From contig NC_087069.1 in NCBI RefSeq assembly GCF_963678635.1, positions 19,630,660-19,694,659 on the forward strand: 64,000 nucleotides of DNA, given 5' to 3'. The stretch is from Symsagittifera roscoffensis (taxonomy: Eukaryota > Xenacoelomorpha > Acoela > Convolutidae). Below the pieces are notes generated by a model. It searched no databases. It saw only the letters and a program-made list of their open reading frames with translations, and had not been told where the DNA came from. Of the stretch, positions 1-9,100 are shown one piece after another. The position numbers were made by a program, and so were the translations under genes. Position 1 is the stretch's first letter. Each line of letters begins with the position of its first letter.

Positions 1-1236
1 TAAGCGTGTGCTTCTGGTGTCATGGGGTTTTAGATGTCCACCAGGTTGTCCGTTGCTTTTTTCAAAATTAACTGGTATATAGGATGTTCCTTCGTTTGGA
101 GGATGACCTGTGGCATATGGGTCAAGTTTTATTTTTCCAGTGGTCATGTCGAATCCTTTTTCGTATTCAACTAATATTTCAGAGTATTGTGTTTTATGGA
201 GTGGATTTCTATATTTACATGCAAGTTCTGTTTCTTGATATATTTGAAAACGTGTCAATTTATTTTCTATATTGTGTATGTTTCTAAAATTAGTACTTTG
301 TTTTCGTGATTGATGTACTTGTTCATATGGAATTGATTGTATAAAGTATTTTTCGTGAAATTTTATCATACGAGCGTGTATTCTTGCTACTTGAAATGTT
401 GTACATGTATCTTCGGGGAACCAAACAATTGTTGCTTGTGTTCTCGTTGTAGGGTCGCAATAACCTTGATCATTGTTACAAGGTAATCGGATTCCTTGAT
501 AGATCATTGTATTATCTGATAAATCTCGTGTTAGTTGTATTTTTTCGAGTTGTATTTTCCAATCGAAAAACATGATTTCTTGATATCCTTTATTTTTTGT
601 GTCTGCTTTGCAGTTTGATGGGTCATTTATACCGATGTGTGGTATCCAATGTTTATCGTGTATGTCATAGGTTAATCGTCCGTGTGCGCCGTTATACGGG
701 TATTTGTCGTCTAGTTTTATATGTCCTTGGTGTCTTTCAAGTTGTGATTGATGTACAGAGTCTGAAAAAACTTGAAAGTTAACTAACTTTCTTTCGGAGT
801 TTTTATTTTGTGTGATGTTTAGTCTAAGTAATTCATTTTTACAATCGTCGGGATTGAGATGTAAAAGACGTTCTATATTACTCTGATAGAATGATTCATG
901 GTCAAGTCGGTTTTTGTTTCCGTTCGAGACTTGTGAACAATGTACTTTCTTTTCGGAAAATGTTGCTGTGAATTTATAACCTGTAACTGTTGTTGCTCGG
1001 GCTTTTGAATAGAGTGTTGCTATTACATTTGTGGTTTCTATAGCTTGTGGTTCTGTTTCACATTGTGATACTTGATTTATTGCATATTTGTGTAGTGTTT
1101 TTTGTTCATTTTCTTCACAATCGTAATGTGTTACTAATAAATCTTGTGGTCCTGTACGAGGGGAAGGGTTTATGTTTTGATTTGAGATTACTAGGAAAAG
1201 GAGTTGGAGAAAAATTAATAATTTTAGAATATACAT
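1..1236 (-). CDS. env: Envelope-like glycoprotein, N-terminal 412 residues (runs off window)
   Basis: An ATG at 1236 opens a frame with no stop down to base 1, giving at least 412 residues. The first 18 or so residues are a hydrophobic leader following Met-Tyr, as expected of a secretory signal peptide. The ectodomain-like remainder has about nine cysteines, the first at residue 40 in a Tyr-Asp-Cys context, and at least one Asn-Ile-Thr sequon. The position downstream of pol and the signal peptide support an Env role in membrane attachment or fusion. The cysteine pattern loosely resembles glycoproteins shared by some RNA viruses and metazoan LTR elements, but I cannot assign the family. Transmembrane and fusion regions would lie beyond the window. 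The ATG overlaps the stop of the preceding frame by 13 nt. Confidence 0.6.
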   Translation of the reverse strand, partial: MYILKLLIFLQLLFLVISNQNINPSPRTGPQDLLVTHYDCEENEQKTLHKYAINQVSQCETEPQAIETTNVIATLYSKARATTVTGYKFTATFSEKKVHCSQVSNGNKNRLDHESFYQSNIERLLHLNPDDCKNELLRLNITQNKNSERKLVNFQVFSDSVHQSQLERHQGHIKLDDKYPYNGAHGRLTYDIHDKHWIPHIGINDPSNCKADTKNKGYQEIMFFDWKIQLEKIQLTRDLSDNTMIYQGIRLPCNNDQGYCDPTTRTQATIVWFPEDTCTTFQVARIHARMIKFHEKYFIQSIPYEQVHQSRKQSTNFRNIHNIENKLTRFQIYQETELACKYRNPLHKTQYSEILVEYEKGFDMTTGKIKLDPYATGHPPNEGTSYIPVNFEKSNGQPGGHLKPHDTRSTRL

Positions 1237-2411
1237 GTGTATGATAATCCTGAGTATGGATTATAAAATGTAATGTAGCCAATTGTGTTTTTGGTATATC
1301 TGTCGTATTTGTATATTACTTCAGTAGTTATAAACGGTGGTGGTAGTGATTGAGCTGTTATGTTAGGTGGGTTTAATGGGTAGGGATGTTGGGTAATATT
1401 GTTTAACTTAACTGTGATTTCAAACTTTAATTGTAAACTGTTTTGTTGGAGTATTTGAATATTGTGATCACGGATATCGTTGTGAATATCTTGGCGATAT
1501 TGTAATCTATTAAGTGCCCAGTTATGAAGGCGGTTACTTTCTTGATGTTGTCCAAATAATGGTGGAGGTGCTGTAAATGTATTCCAATCTAATCTTAAAG
1601 GAATATTTATTGATGATTGTTCTCGATATCTGGCGTCGAGATTATTTGGAAAATTTAAGTTAAAAGGTGGTGGTGAAATCTGGCTTATTGATGGTGTTGA
1701 TGGTAGTGATAATGTTTCTGGTAGTGATGAGGATGTTGTTGTATCCGTAGAAATATCTATTGGGTCATTGACTAAATTTGGTTCACCTTGTGTAAATGAA
1801 TGTGTAGTCCAATATGGAAATCGTGATGTTTGGTTTGTGGGGTTGAAAGGATTTTCACGTATTTGCTCAGATGTTGGTGTTGAACCTAAGTAATCTGATG
1901 GTAGGCTTGAGGTGCTACGTTGTGAAAGAAGCGTAGGGGTTTCTGGTAATATACCAATGGGGTTTTCTGGAGTGTTTTGTGATGGGGATTGAGGTATATC
2001 AAAATGAACTCGGGGAGTTTGAAAATTTCTGTTTCGTCGAGGATGTATAATTTGTCTATTTATTTCGACTGTATTTTGGTTTTGACTAGGATTTCTTATT
2101 CTACTTAGTTCTTGTGGTAGTGTTGGGTATAGGTTATATGTTGGTTCGCTTAGAGTTGCTTGTCGTTGAACTGGTTCTAGTGGTTCTGATAAACGAGCAT
2201 GTCGTTCTTCAAAAGTGTATGGATTGTCTTGAAAAGAAATTCGTGTAGATGTTTGAGGATTTTGAGTAATTGAAGGTAGTGTTGGGTTATCTTGGGATGA
2301 TGTCGGTGAAGACTGACTTTGTGACTGTTGGGTAGCAATTTTTGATGTTTTTTGAATTATTACTTTAGTGAGAAAATTTGTGTTTATTATAATATTCTTC
2401 CAAAAAAAGAA
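1224..2411 (-). CDS. Pro/Ser/Thr/Gln-rich open frame without ATG, between pol and env
   Basis: A frame of 395 sense codons stays open from 2411 to a TAA at 1224-1226. There is no ATG in its first part, so expression would need splicing, frameshifting or a non-AUG start. The product is rich in Pro, Ser, Thr, Gln and Asn, has almost no Cys and shows no transmembrane segment. Codon composition (A-rich, G-poor) matches the flanking element genes, and length makes chance unlikely. Its end overlaps the env start by 13 nt. I recognise no domain. It could be an N-terminal exon product, a structural protein, or an accessory protein of the element. Confidence 0.5.
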   Translation of the reverse strand, partial: FFFWKNIIINTNFLTKVIIQKTSKIATQQSQSQSSPTSSQDNPTLPSITQNPQTSTRISFQDNPYTFEERHARLSEPLEPVQRQATLSEPTYNLYPTLPQELSRIRNPSQNQNTVEINRQIIHPRRNRNFQTPRVHFDIPQSPSQNTPENPIGILPETPTLLSQRSTSSLPSDYLGSTPTSEQIRENPFNPTNQTSRFPYWTTHSFTQGEPNLVNDPIDISTDTTTSSSLPETLSLPSTPSISQISPPPFNLNFPNNLDARYREQSSINIPLRLDWNTFTAPPPLFGQHQESNRLHNWALNRLQYRQDIHNDIRDHNIQILQQNSLQLKFEITVKLNNITQHPYPLNPPNITAQSLPPPFITTEVIYKYDRYTKNTIGYITFYNPYSGLSYTCIF

Positions 2412-2553
2412 TTAGAAGGATTGTTGCTAGAGCAAATGTGAGGATTGCTTTCTTTATACATTTACATATGGTCAAAATGAGGGATGATAAGAATGCTATG
2501 AAAATTACAAATAATAAAAAAATATCAGTTCTACTGAAAATTGTTCGTATCAT
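2365..2553 (-). CDS. Small hydrophobic ORF, 62 aa, two predicted membrane segments
   Basis: The ORF starts at an ATG overlapping the stop of the 76-aa ORF upstream (ATGA arrangement at 2550-2553). About residues 12-30 and 36-52 are strongly hydrophobic, separated by a short Cys/Lys-containing loop, so a two-pass membrane peptide is plausible. It lies between pol and the envelope-like genes, where complex retroviruses carry accessory genes. I cannot assign a family. AT-rich sequence makes short hydrophobic ORFs common by chance, so the call rests mainly on the tight ORF chain. Confidence 0.3.
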   Translation of the reverse strand: MIRTIFSRTDIFLLFVIFIAFLSSLILTICKCIKKAILTFALATILLILFLEEYYNKHKFSH

Positions 2554-2780
2554 TTAGACAAGTTATATAAATCGTACCTGTGGATATAATCAAGAGTTTT
2601 GGAAAGTTGGAGAAATACTTCGAATATAGTGTAGAAAATTAAAAAAATGTTACAAAAAATGATTAGGATTATTAGAAAAGATTCAAGTATATCAAAAAGA
2701 AATATTATAAAGGTTTCAAGTATTGTAAAAAAATGTCTAAGATTTATGAGTATTTGAGTAACTGATTGAGAGAAGAGCAT
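2550..2780 (-). CDS. Small hydrophobic ORF, 76 aa
   Basis: The ATG at 2780 directly follows a TAA that closes an upstream open stretch of about 50 codons (TAAATG). The stop overlaps the next ATG (ATGA). The middle of the peptide, about residues 22-60, is almost entirely Ile, Leu and Phe with a few acidic residues, which suggests one or two membrane-spanning segments. The tight coupling of three short frames is unusual for eukaryotic DNA and may mark a spliced accessory region. No homology is recognised and chance cannot be excluded. Confidence 0.3.
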   Translation of the reverse strand: MLFSQSVTQILINLRHFFTILETFIIFLFDILESFLIILIIFCNIFLIFYTIFEVFLQLSKTLDYIHRYDLYNLSK

Positions 2781-3378
2781 TTAAGAAATGATCTCTTGGT
2801 CGAATATTTTTTGCTGTTTGAGGCGATTTTCAAGTGTGGTCGGATTATTTATTAGTTTTTTGACAAGTGGGTTGAGTTTTGTAAAAAATTGTTGGGGGCA
2901 ATTTTCATGGTGATCGGGAGGTCGTCTTTTTCTTTATTTTTGTTTGTCAAATGATCTGGGGTATGGTGAGATTTTTATACTTTAGGCTAATTAAAATGTT
3001 CATTTTGTTACTTTAGGCTAAGTTAACAAATTTGTTTTGGGGGTATTCGTGGTCTGAGTTGGGGAAATATTGTTGATCTTTGGGTTATTAGATAAGGGAG
3101 GGGTACGGTATTATGGTGATATTTATTTTAGTTGTCAAGTTGGAGTGGTTTGCTTATTTTTGACCTGGAGGTCGTAAAGTTATAGTTATAGATGTGCCTG
3201 GAATTCTATATTATTCGTCTAATTGGTCTTAGTTTGAGTTAGAGAAAGTGACGGATTGGATGAATCCTATTGGTCTATTTTGAACTAGAATTATTGCGTA
3301 CTTGTCAGCATGTTATTTTGAAAAATGTAAATGAAAAATGTTTCGGAGGTTTCAAGATTGTGAAGTATAATGTTAAAA
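2781..3378 (-). other. Pol-to-accessory spacer of left element
   Basis: This is mostly T- and A-rich sequence with no ORF of 60 codons on the element strand. Its lower part, about 2781-2930, holds a roughly 50-codon ATG-less minus-strand frame. That frame begins with a run of basic residues (Arg-Lys-Arg-Arg) and closes directly before the 76-aa ORF. It might be an accessory exon. Nothing else is supported. Confidence 0.3.
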
Positions 3379-3957
3379 TTACTTTTGAAATTCCACTTTC
3401 TTTAAAATTTTAGATTGGGGGATGAATATTTTATAGTTTTTACGTGGTTGATTTCGGAGTCTTGTTGTTTTTCTATTTTCTGATTTGTCGATTTGTTCTT
3501 GGGGTATTATTTGTTCGGTCATTTTTCTATTTTTTCTTTGTTTTGGGGATTCTTTATGGTTTTGTGTATTGTTTTTGGTGGCGGTTGGTTTTGTGTTTTG
3601 ATTTTCGGTGGGGTTATCATTTTGTTCTGTGTTTTTCAGATGTGGTTCATTTTGAATGATTTTTAATCCTGTGAAAGAATATAATTGAGTTAATTCGCGG
3701 AGTGCGTATTCTTTTGGGTAATAAGGTAATAGGTTGTTTCGATGTTGAACGATTTCTTTTTTGTTTGAGTCGGTAATTTTATATGTGACATCAGTGGGTT
3801 TTGCAATTATTTGGTATGGTCCTTTTCGAAGGGGTTGTAATTTTTTAGAAATTCCTTTTTGAGTATTAAAATTAGGTATTAAAACAAATGTTCCAATTTT
3901 TAATTCGGAGGCTGGTGTGAAACGTGAATTGATTTGTTCATTAATGTTTTGTCTTTG
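3379..3957 (-). pseudogene. pol: Integrase C-terminal tail after an in-frame stop
   Basis: The frame of the RNase H-integrase ORF continues past the TAA at 3958-3960 for another 192 codons to a TAA at 3379-3381. The tail contains the integrase GPY/F-type module, with a basic stretch followed by Gly-Pro-Tyr and a short beta-rich region. A Lys/Asn/Gln-rich extension follows. Because the conserved module lies downstream of the stop in the same frame, the stop most likely truncates integrase in this copy. Programmed readthrough is possible but has no visible support. Confidence 0.65.
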
Positions 3958-6141
3958 TTATAACTTTTTTGTTATTTTTTGATAAATTTCATTGTGTTTT
4001 TTATCTCTATTTAGAATCCATTCGGTGTGTGTACCGGAGGCTAGTTTAAGAATTTGTGGGTGATGAAAATGATCTTCATCGTGTGTATGTAAAGGTAGGT
4101 TATAACAAAGTGAGTCTTTATTTGGTTGACAATAACCTTGTGCGTTTTTATGAGAATTTGCTGTAAACATTATTGGTTTGCGTGGCTTTTGGTTAAAAAC
4201 CATTTCGTATGGTGACATTCCTAAAGTTGTCGTAATTTGTGAATTATATGCTAAGGGAAATAATTTTACATCTGCTGACCATTCGGTATATTTTGTATCA
4301 TTTCCGTTGATGATACATCTAAGATATTCTTGTAATGAACGGTTCATTCCTTCGACTAAGCCGTTTGTCCAAGGTGCATGAGATGTACGTGGTTTGTGTT
4401 TTATGTTGTATAAATGACATAGTGTGATAATTTCATTATTTATGAATTCTGTACCGTTGTCTGTGACTAAAATTTCTGGTAGTCCAAATTTTGCTATCCA
4501 GTGTTCATAGAGTGTTGTGTAAGCGTAATAAGCGTTACAATGTGGTACTGGGTTAAGTGCTACATAATGTGTAAATGCGTCAACAATTACCATAATGTAG
4601 GAGTTTCCTTCGGATGAGGGTGAAATTGGTCCTTTAGTATCAAATGAGATACGATGGTTAAAGTACAAGCTTTGTCCTTTAAAATCTTGTTTTTGTGCTA
4701 TTTGTTTTTGGTTTGGGTAAGGTTTATTTAGTTGACATACTATACAATCATTGCATAGTACTTTTATCCAAATTGGTGCATTTGGGAAGTAAAAATTTTG
4801 TATAAAGTTTGAATATGTTTTTTCTGATCCAGAATGTCCTTTAATATTTTGCGTATGTGAAATATTAAAAGCTATAAGAATCATACTTAAAGGGAGACAG
4901 GGAACTGTAGATTCACTTAGTGTGTATTCTAGAAGGTCTGTGTTTTCGTTAATTGTTGTGTTGTTAAATTTGCGAAAGTATCGGAGGAGTGTTTTGTTTC
5001 CTAGAATGGTTGAATCTGCCTTGACAGGTTTAGTTTTATATTTGTGCCATGATTTTAGTTGTCTAATTATCGGGTCAAGATTCTGATATTGTTTCAGTGT
5101 TGAAATTGTAATTGTTTCTGTTGGAGGGAGAAAAATGTTTTCAATTTCGAATTTAGATAAGGGTATTGTATCAAGTGGGTCGTGGAGATCAAAAACTTGA
5201 TTTATTGTGTATTTTGAATCATTTGTTTGTGGTCCTGATAAATTTATTTTATCAGTTAAATTTTCTTTTTCAATTAGTGGAAAATGGTCTTTCTTAGGTG
5301 GGTGTTGTTTTGTTCGTTTTTGTTGGGTGTTATTTTTTATCCATTGAGAATATGGGATTGGTTTGAAAGTTGATGTTCCAAGTAGATCAACTTCATAGTG
5401 ATTATTTTGACAATCTAAATAAAGTGGGAAATGTTGTAAACTATTTATTTGTGATTGTTCAATATCCGTTTTTACTGCATATTTGCATTCCAATCGGGGT
5501 GATGTTTCGTTTTCTGCAAGGTAGAATTTTATGTTTTTGGGTATTTCAACTGTTGTTTTTCGTGTAAGTAATTCAGGTGGTGTATTTCGACTTAAGGTGT
5601 CTGGTAATGCAAGATTTTTTCCTGCGGTCCAAACTATATGTAAGTTTGGGAATTTCATTAAAATGAGTTGAAATCTATAAACTCGGTGGTTTGGATTAGA
5701 CTTTTGTGTAAAAAGAAAGATGATTGGTTTATGGTCTGTGAATAGAACTGTGGGATGTTTTGATCCAAGTATCAGAAATTCATATTCTGTTAGTGTATAT
5801 ATTATGGCTGTACATTCTCTCATTAGAGTTGAGAGTCGTAGCTCTGCTTGAGTGAATAATCGAGAATTTGCTGATATGAGGTTCATTTTATTTGTACCAT
5901 TATGTGATTGTAATAGTGCTGCACCGATGCCAAAGTTCGAAGCATCGCACATTGCATAAAATGGTTGATTTGAATCTGGAATTGTGTTTGAAATTTGTTC
6001 AGTTAAAAGTTTCTTTATTTCTTCAAATCGTGTTTGATGTTCTGTGTTCCATTCAAAATTATTTTGTTGTCTAAGGATGTTATAGAATGGTCGTAGATAT
6101 AATTGCATTTTATAAACATATTTACTTAAAAAGTTTAACAT
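3958..6141 (-). CDS. pol: RNase H and integrase part of Pol (left element)
   Basis: The product is the C-terminal half of Pol: RNase H removes the RNA strand during reverse transcription and integrase joins the cDNA to host DNA. About residues 1-30 are the RT connection. RNase H follows, with Asp near 65 (Cys-Asp-Ala-Ser), Glu near 109 and Asp near 135 (Thr-Asp-His-Lys). The integrase zinc module has its His-His-Cys-Cys set around residues 425-475. The DDE core has Asp near 500, Asp near 560 (Thr-Asp-Asn-Gly-Thr) and Glu near 595 (Val-Glu-Gly). The frame overlaps the end of the RT ORF by 7 nt in another frame and lacks its own plausible start, so it depends on the RT frame. A 1-nt indel in the upstream A/T run is the likely cause of the split. 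Confidence 0.85.
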   Translation of the reverse strand: MLNFLSKYVYKMQLYLRPFYNILRQQNNFEWNTEHQTRFEEIKKLLTEQISNTIPDSNQPFYAMCDASNFGIGAALLQSHNGTNKMNLISANSRLFTQAELRLSTLMRECTAIIYTLTEYEFLILGSKHPTVLFTDHKPIIFLFTQKSNPNHRVYRFQLILMKFPNLHIVWTAGKNLALPDTLSRNTPPELLTRKTTVEIPKNIKFYLAENETSPRLECKYAVKTDIEQSQINSLQHFPLYLDCQNNHYEVDLLGTSTFKPIPYSQWIKNNTQQKRTKQHPPKKDHFPLIEKENLTDKINLSGPQTNDSKYTINQVFDLHDPLDTIPLSKFEIENIFLPPTETITISTLKQYQNLDPIIRQLKSWHKYKTKPVKADSTILGNKTLLRYFRKFNNTTINENTDLLEYTLSESTVPCLPLSMILIAFNISHTQNIKGHSGSEKTYSNFIQNFYFPNAPIWIKVLCNDCIVCQLNKPYPNQKQIAQKQDFKGQSLYFNHRISFDTKGPISPSSEGNSYIMVIVDAFTHYVALNPVPHCNAYYAYTTLYEHWIAKFGLPEILVTDNGTEFINNEIITLCHLYNIKHKPRTSHAPWTNGLVEGMNRSLQEYLRCIINGNDTKYTEWSADVKLFPLAYNSQITTTLGMSPYEMVFNQKPRKPIMFTANSHKNAQGYCQPNKDSLCYNLPLHTHDEDHFHHPQILKLASGTHTEWILNRDKKHNEIYQKITKKL

Positions 6142-9100
6142 TCCAAGAAATTCTTGATTTTCTTTTTATTTGTTGGTGGTTGAAGTTTTTGAATAGCGTC
6201 AATGCGTGATTTCAATGGAGTGATTGTTTTTCTTTCTATATTATGTCCTAAGAATTTAACTCTTGTCAAAAAGAAGTGTGATTTATCGGGGGCGGCCTTC
6301 AGATTTTCGTTCTGAAGTATTTGGTGATATTTTTCTAAAACATTGAACATCTCGTCTTTTGTTTGTGATTGCATAAAAACATCGTCTAAATAGGTGATTG
6401 CGTTTTTCTTGAGTATTAGTGGTCTAAAAATTTTGCTCATAAAAGCTGAAAATGCTGCTGGTCCTATGGATATTCCATAGAATAAGCGGTTGAATTCATA
6501 TTGTTGGTTTCCGATAACAAATTGTGTTAAACGTCGTGATTGTTCATCTAGTGGCATTTGATTGTATGCACTATTCATATCGGCGGTTGTAAAGTATTTG
6601 CCGTTTATTTTTGTTAAAATAACTTGTATTGGTTCAATGGGCCAATTACATTTTGATTCATCTATAAGTGAATTGAGGTATCTAGCATCGAGAACGATTT
6701 TTAATGATTCTCCTTTAGCTAGAATGATAACGGGGTTGATAAATGTGTTCCCTTTTGGTTGTTCTTCTTTATTAACTGGTGATATAATGTTGTATTGTTC
6801 TAAAATATCGAGTAATCTGTTCACTTTATCATGTAAGTGAATTGGTACTTTACTTGCTCTCTGTTTTTTGAAAACTGCGTCTGGTTTTAACGGGAGATGT
6901 AGTGATGAACTGATTTTTCCAACATCGAATTTTGATGTTGCATAGACTGATGAATATTTAATTAGCTGTTTGGCTAACTTTTCGAATTCGTCTTGTGTTA
7001 TTTGTGAATGTTGGAAATTAAACATTGTTAAAAATTTCTGTTGGTCCTCTGTGTAGTTACTTATGTTGAATGTAGGTTTGAAATATGGAGTTTTTGTGAA
7101 ATAATCCGTATTTCTGTTTTCGTTACTTATTATATTATTTATAGATAATTCTTCATTAAGAATTGTAGATTGGCAAATATCTAGTAATTGGAGTATATTA
7201 TTTACGCGATAGGCTTTTTCGTGTATTGGTGATATTGTAGCGTTGGTTTCACAATATCCTAAAAGTCCTAAAGGTAATGTTACTTGGTAAGGTGTGTTGT
7301 TATAGACATGTAAGGAAATGATATCTGAATTCGAATTTTTCAAATATTTTATGGATGAGATTGTGATTTTGAAAAATTTGTGAATAGGTTTGAATTCAAA
7401 ATCTGACATATAAAATTTTTGTTTGTTTTGTTCTTTATCATATTTGTGAACTTGTTTGATTGAAAAATTATAGATGTTTCCTGATAGTGGTTTCAAGTGT
7501 TTTCTTTGTTGGTTAAATATCGGGTAGAATTTTGAAAAGAATGGTGGTTGTTTATTTAATCTTTGAAAAAATGTTAAGGATGTTTCTTTTGTTTTTGTAT
7601 ATTTATCTTTGATTAATATTTTACTATTTAGTATGTTAATTGTTGGTATATACTTCGAAATAAATGGTATTCCAATGATATTATATTTAATATCAGTGAT
7701 ATGGAATATTTGTTTAAATGGCTTATTTAAAATTTTGCTTTGCTCCATTGTTCTGGTGGGGAGGAGAAATAATTGGATTTTTCCGTAGTTTATCAATGTT
7801 GATCCTTGTGCTGTTGCTAACTTACTGGAGGTTTCAAGAGGTGTTAGTTTTGGGTGTAAAGTTTTTATTTCATTCCATGTGGGGATGTTTATTATGTTTG
7901 ATTCTGCTCCTGAATCAATTAAAAAATCTATTTCAAGGTCTGGTGGTTGAAATTCTTTATTTCTTGGGCTTTCTAAGAGAAATGGTATTGTCCAAATTTT
8001 TTCTTTGGGTTGTTCTTTTTGTATATTTTGATAAATGTGGTTTGTATTCAAGCATTTTGTTTTGATATTTTTAATGGTTTGATTTGTAGTGTTAAACTCA
8101 TTTGTTTCTTGCGTCGTTGGTGTGGAATTTATGGGTGTGGTGTAATAATTTTGAAGAAATTCTGATTGATTTTCATATATGTGTGATGAAAAAGGTTGTT
8201 CATATATGACAGATTCATAGTCATTTTCGACTTTTATCATATTGATAGAAAGAGTGTTTTCTGTATCACTTTCTGAATCTGATGATGTACAGTTTATTTG
8301 ATTGAGTTGTAACGTATCAGTTACTGTGTCATCAATACCTGGAGGGTCTGATGTTGTTTCTGGATTAGATTGTACTTGATTAATATGTCTTTGATGTTTA
8401 GGTGTACTACTTCTGTGGCGATTATTAGAATTATTATAGTTATTATTATTCCGGTGTGGTGATTGGGAATAATTTCTATAACGATTATTATAACTTGAGT
8501 GTCGATTTTGTGAATTATTTCGCGATCTGTTTTGGTAATTATTGTTTGGTCTGTTATAGTTCGATCTATTATATGAGTTATTCCTTGATTGATTGTTCGG
8601 GTAATTCTGGTTTCGGTTGTTTGAATAACTTCTATTTCGATTATAGGAGTAGTTTCTATTCCTATTGTATGATGAATTTCGTGATTGGTTGTTTGGATAG
8701 TAGTTATTTCTTGATTGGGAATTAGATCTAGAAACAAATCGTTGTGTATTTGAATTTGATCTGGAGTAGTTACTTCTACTATTTGGTCTATTGTAGTGAT
8801 TTTGTGATGAATTTTGTGTGTTTCTTCGTTCTGGCGATCTTCCTCTATAACTTGAGTTATATGGTGATTGATTTCTTGTATAATTTGTATTGTTCGGGAA
8901 TGGTTTTCCTGAACTGTTGTTGCTGTAGACTGTTTTGTTCGGTAGATTTTGATCTTTTTTCATGTATTGATAGAATGATTTATTTGGTTCTTTATATTTT
9001 TGAGGTTTATTTTGATTGTCTTGCTGTTTTTGTCTACATTCGGAAATACTATGTCCGTATCGTCGGCAATAATTACACCATTTTTTGAAAGATGGTTTGC

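Noticed and set aside
8321-8737. 138-aa minus-strand ORF
   Set aside because: An out-of-frame read of the low-complexity Asn/Arg/Ser tract of Gag.
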